Shown: positions 62,101 through 64,000 of the stretch, one piece after another | Numbering within the stretch: the stretch's first letter is position 1 | Layout: each line of letters opens with the position of its first letter | Assembly: GCA_030637515.1 (NCBI GenBank) | Contig: DAOWGM010000144.1 | Span: 22,801-86,800 of the forward strand | DNA from: Bacteroidales bacterium | GTDB taxonomy: Bacteria > Bacteroidota > Bacteroidia > Bacteroidales > UBA12077 | DNA: 64,000 nucleotides | Reading direction: 5' to 3' | Notes under the pieces: model-generated | What the model was told of the DNA's origin: nothing | Database searches by the model: none | Seen by the model: the letters and a program-made list of their open reading frames with translations, nothing else | Program-made: the position numbers and the translations under genes

Positions 62101-64000
62101 ATGAATTCTGTATTAAAACCACTCTTATTATTCTTCAGTCTTGTTCTGGTTTCAATTCAATGTTTCTCAAACGATAACCCAACTGGTCCAAACCTTTCTG
62201 AAAAAGACGTTGAAGTTGAAATGACAAATGTTATAATGAAAGGCATAAATGCCAAAGTTAAGGTGCATTTTAAAAATCCAGAATTCAGAAAAACATTTGA
62301 AGGATATCCTGTAACAATAAAAGTAAACAATAAGCCAGTTGTTGCCAGAGTAATAAAAGGTACAGCCGAATTCAGCTACAAGTTTACTGAGAAGCAGGAA
62401 TTTAAACTTGAAGTGTCAGGTTATACATACACAAAGAAAATTAATCCAATACCTTTATGGTTTTCGGTTATTCCGCCACTAATTGCCATATTATTTGCAC
62501 TCATTTTTAAGGAAGTTTTTACTGCTTTATTTATTGGAATTTTAGTAGGTACAACAACTATGTTCTGGTATCAGGACACCAATCTTTTCCTTTCGGTTTT
62601 TAAAGGAATATTTGCGATAGTTGACACCTATATTATAGAAGCATTAACTGAAACCGGACATTTAGCTATAATCATATTTTCTATGCTTATTGGGGCAATG
62701 GTTAATATTATAACGCGCAACGGAGGCATGAAAGGTGTTGTAAATATTTTATCGAGGTATGCCAACAGTCCGCGTTCCGGGCAATTTGTTACATGGCTAT
62801 TAGGTATAGCCATATTTTTTGACGATTACGCAAATACTTTGGTCGTAGGAAATACCATGCGACCAGTTACCGATAAACTTAAGATTAGTCGTGAAAAACT
62901 CGCTTATATTGTAGATTCAACAGCAGCTCCTATTACAGCAATTGCTTTTGTAACAACCTGGATTGGTGCCGAGCTAAGTTATATTCAGGATGGTATAAAT
63001 ACAATTGGATTAACAGAAAGTGCATATGGTATTTTTCTAAGTTCATTGAAATATGCCTTTTACCCGATTTTCACCCTGCTTTTTATTTTAATTCTAATTA
63101 GAAAACAGGTTGATTTCGGACCTATGTATCATGCAGAGAAAAAAGCTCGTCTCGCTAAAGATGTAGCTTTGGATGATAACGGTAATACTTTTTCTAATAA
63201 ACTTAATGAATTAGAAGTTTCCGAACACATTAAACCAAGATGGTATAATGCTGCTATACCGGTGTTTATTGTCATTTTCGGGACCTTTGCAGGATTATTA
63301 TATACAGGTTGGGATCAATCAGTTTGGGATGATACTACGATGTCATTTGGGACAAAATTATCTACCGTAATTGGAAATAGCGATTCATATAAGGCTTTGC
63401 TATGGGCATCGATTTCCGGAGTACTTATGGCAATCACACTTACTCTTGTTCAGAAAATTCTCAACTTAAAAGATACTATTGACAGCTTAATAAATGGCTT
63501 TCGAACCATGTTAACAGCTATTGTTATTTTAATATTAGCATGGTCTATTGCTTTAGTTACAAAGCATTTACATACAGCTGATTTTATTTCACAAAGCTTA
63601 GTTAGTATAAATATATCGCCTCAATTTATTCCGGCATTTACTTTTATTCTTGGTGCTTTAGTTGCTTTCTCAACAGGTTCTTCGTGGGGAACAATGGCTA
63701 TTTTATATCCTTTAATATTACCAGCATCATGGTTAATAGCACAGAATTTTGGATTGAATCATGATGAATCATTATCGATTTTTTATAATGTTGTTTCTGC
63801 TGTTTTAGCTGGATCTGTTCTAGGTGATCACTGCTCTCCTATTTCGGATACGACAATATTAAGTTCATTGGCAAGTTCTTGTAATCATATTGAGCATGTT
63901 AGGACTCAATTACCATATGCACTTACTGTTGGTGGAGTTTCAATAGTTATAGGAACAATTCCTTCAGCTTTTGGTATTTCACCATGGATATTGTTCCCTA
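62101..64000 (+). CDS. NhaC-family Na+/H+ antiporter (3' end beyond window)
   Basis: 633 residues open to the window edge, so the C-terminus is missing. An N-terminal signal-like helix (about 1-25) is followed by an unusual beta-rich region (about 30-115) and then many membrane helices from PLWFSVIPPLIAILFALIF on. NhaC signatures: MLIGAMVNIITRNGG, AIFFDDYANTLVVGNTM and AFSTGSSWGTMAILYPL-type, plus DHCSPISDTTILSS. It exchanges sodium for protons, or possibly malate/lactate as in MleN relatives. The start ATG at 62101 is the first in frame after a stop. Confidence 0.9.
   Translation, partial: MNSVLKPLLLFFSLVLVSIQCFSNDNPTGPNLSEKDVEVEMTNVIMKGINAKVKVHFKNPEFRKTFEGYPVTIKVNNKPVVARVIKGTAEFSYKFTEKQEFKLEVSGYTYTKKINPIPLWFSVIPPLIAILFALIFKEVFTALFIGILVGTTTMFWYQDTNLFLSVFKGIFAIVDTYIIEALTETGHLAIIIFSMLIGAMVNIITRNGGMKGVVNILSRYANSPRSGQFVTWLLGIAIFFDDYANTLVVGNTMRPVTDKLKISREKLAYIVDSTAAPITAIAFVTTWIGAELSYIQDGINTIGLTESAYGIFLSSLKYAFYPIFTLLFILILIRKQVDFGPMYHAEKKARLAKDVALDDNGNTFSNKLNELEVSEHIKPRWYNAAIPVFIVIFGTFAGLLYTGWDQSVWDDTTMSFGTKLSTVIGNSDSYKALLWASISGVLMAITLTLVQKILNLKDTIDSLINGFRTMLTAIVILILAWSIALVTKHLHTADFISQSLVSINISPQFIPAFTFILGALVAFSTGSSWGTMAILYPLILPASWLIAQNFGLNHDESLSIFYNVVSAVLAGSVLGDHCSPISDTTILSSLASSCNHIEHVRTQLPYALTVGGVSIVIGTIPSAFGISPWILFP

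Overview
The window is an AT-rich (about one-third GC by eye) chromosomal segment of a member of the Bacteroidota. Evidence: type IX secretion signals of both classes (a type A C-terminal sorting domain and a type B gliding-associated C-terminal domain), a TonB-dependent receptor paired with a DUF4249 lipoprotein, TPR-PD40 proteins resembling PorE, DUF4924, A-rich leaders with almost no Shine-Dalgarno sequences, and several TAnnTTTG-type -7 promoter boxes. The order within the phylum cannot be fixed from the sequence. No rRNA, tRNA, CRISPR array, transposase or integrase gene was seen. Almost everything is dense, vertically inherited-looking housekeeping DNA.

Layout. 1-5.0 kb: a CBS-domain protein (cut by the window edge), divergent pdxJ and an esterase-like hydrolase, a PolB-type exonuclease and udk on the minus strand, then a Dabb protein and manA. 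5.0-17.0 kb: two giant divergently transcribed secreted proteins, 1828 aa with a type A signal and 2117 aa with a type B signal. A degenerate copy of the manA 3' end sits at the far side of this block, next to a DCC-family gene, so the block appears to have been inserted at, or to have broken up, a manA end. 17.5-23.7 kb (minus): DUF4924, S4 RNA-binding protein, pth, rplY, prs, engB, a LysE-type exporter and an aldehyde dehydrogenase. 23.8-29.6 kb (plus): DMT transporter, lnt, TonB receptor and DUF4249 lipoprotein. 29.7-35.5 kb (minus): zinc-ribbon coiled-coil protein, Nif3-like protein, MerR regulator, PQQ-propeller protein and two tandem M23 peptidases.

35.6-50.4 kb: alaS, an acyl-CoA ligase, an SSS symporter, recR, a TPR protein, an outer-membrane barrel protein, a stand-alone receiver protein, a PLP aminotransferase, an unusual GT2 / polyprenyl-phosphotransferase-like fusion, and a lipoyl-bearing E2 acyltransferase. 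50.5-56.3 kb: three tandem TPR-PD40 paralogues, the middle one with a long extension and a C-terminal membrane anchor. 56.3-64 kb: GNAT acetyltransferase, HsdR-N-like protein, AMP nucleosidase, holA, rhomboid protease, gmhB, aminotransferase class IV, YqgE and a truncated NhaC-family antiporter.

The least expected signals are: the manA 3' remnant bracketing the adhesin block; the adhesin terminator lying inside the manA coding end; a 36-bp perfect palindrome inside pth; two terminators that each enclose a second palindrome; the GT2 fusion whose phosphotransferase part lacks its core; and the TPR-PD40 triplet. No complete new defence or biosynthetic system could be demonstrated.
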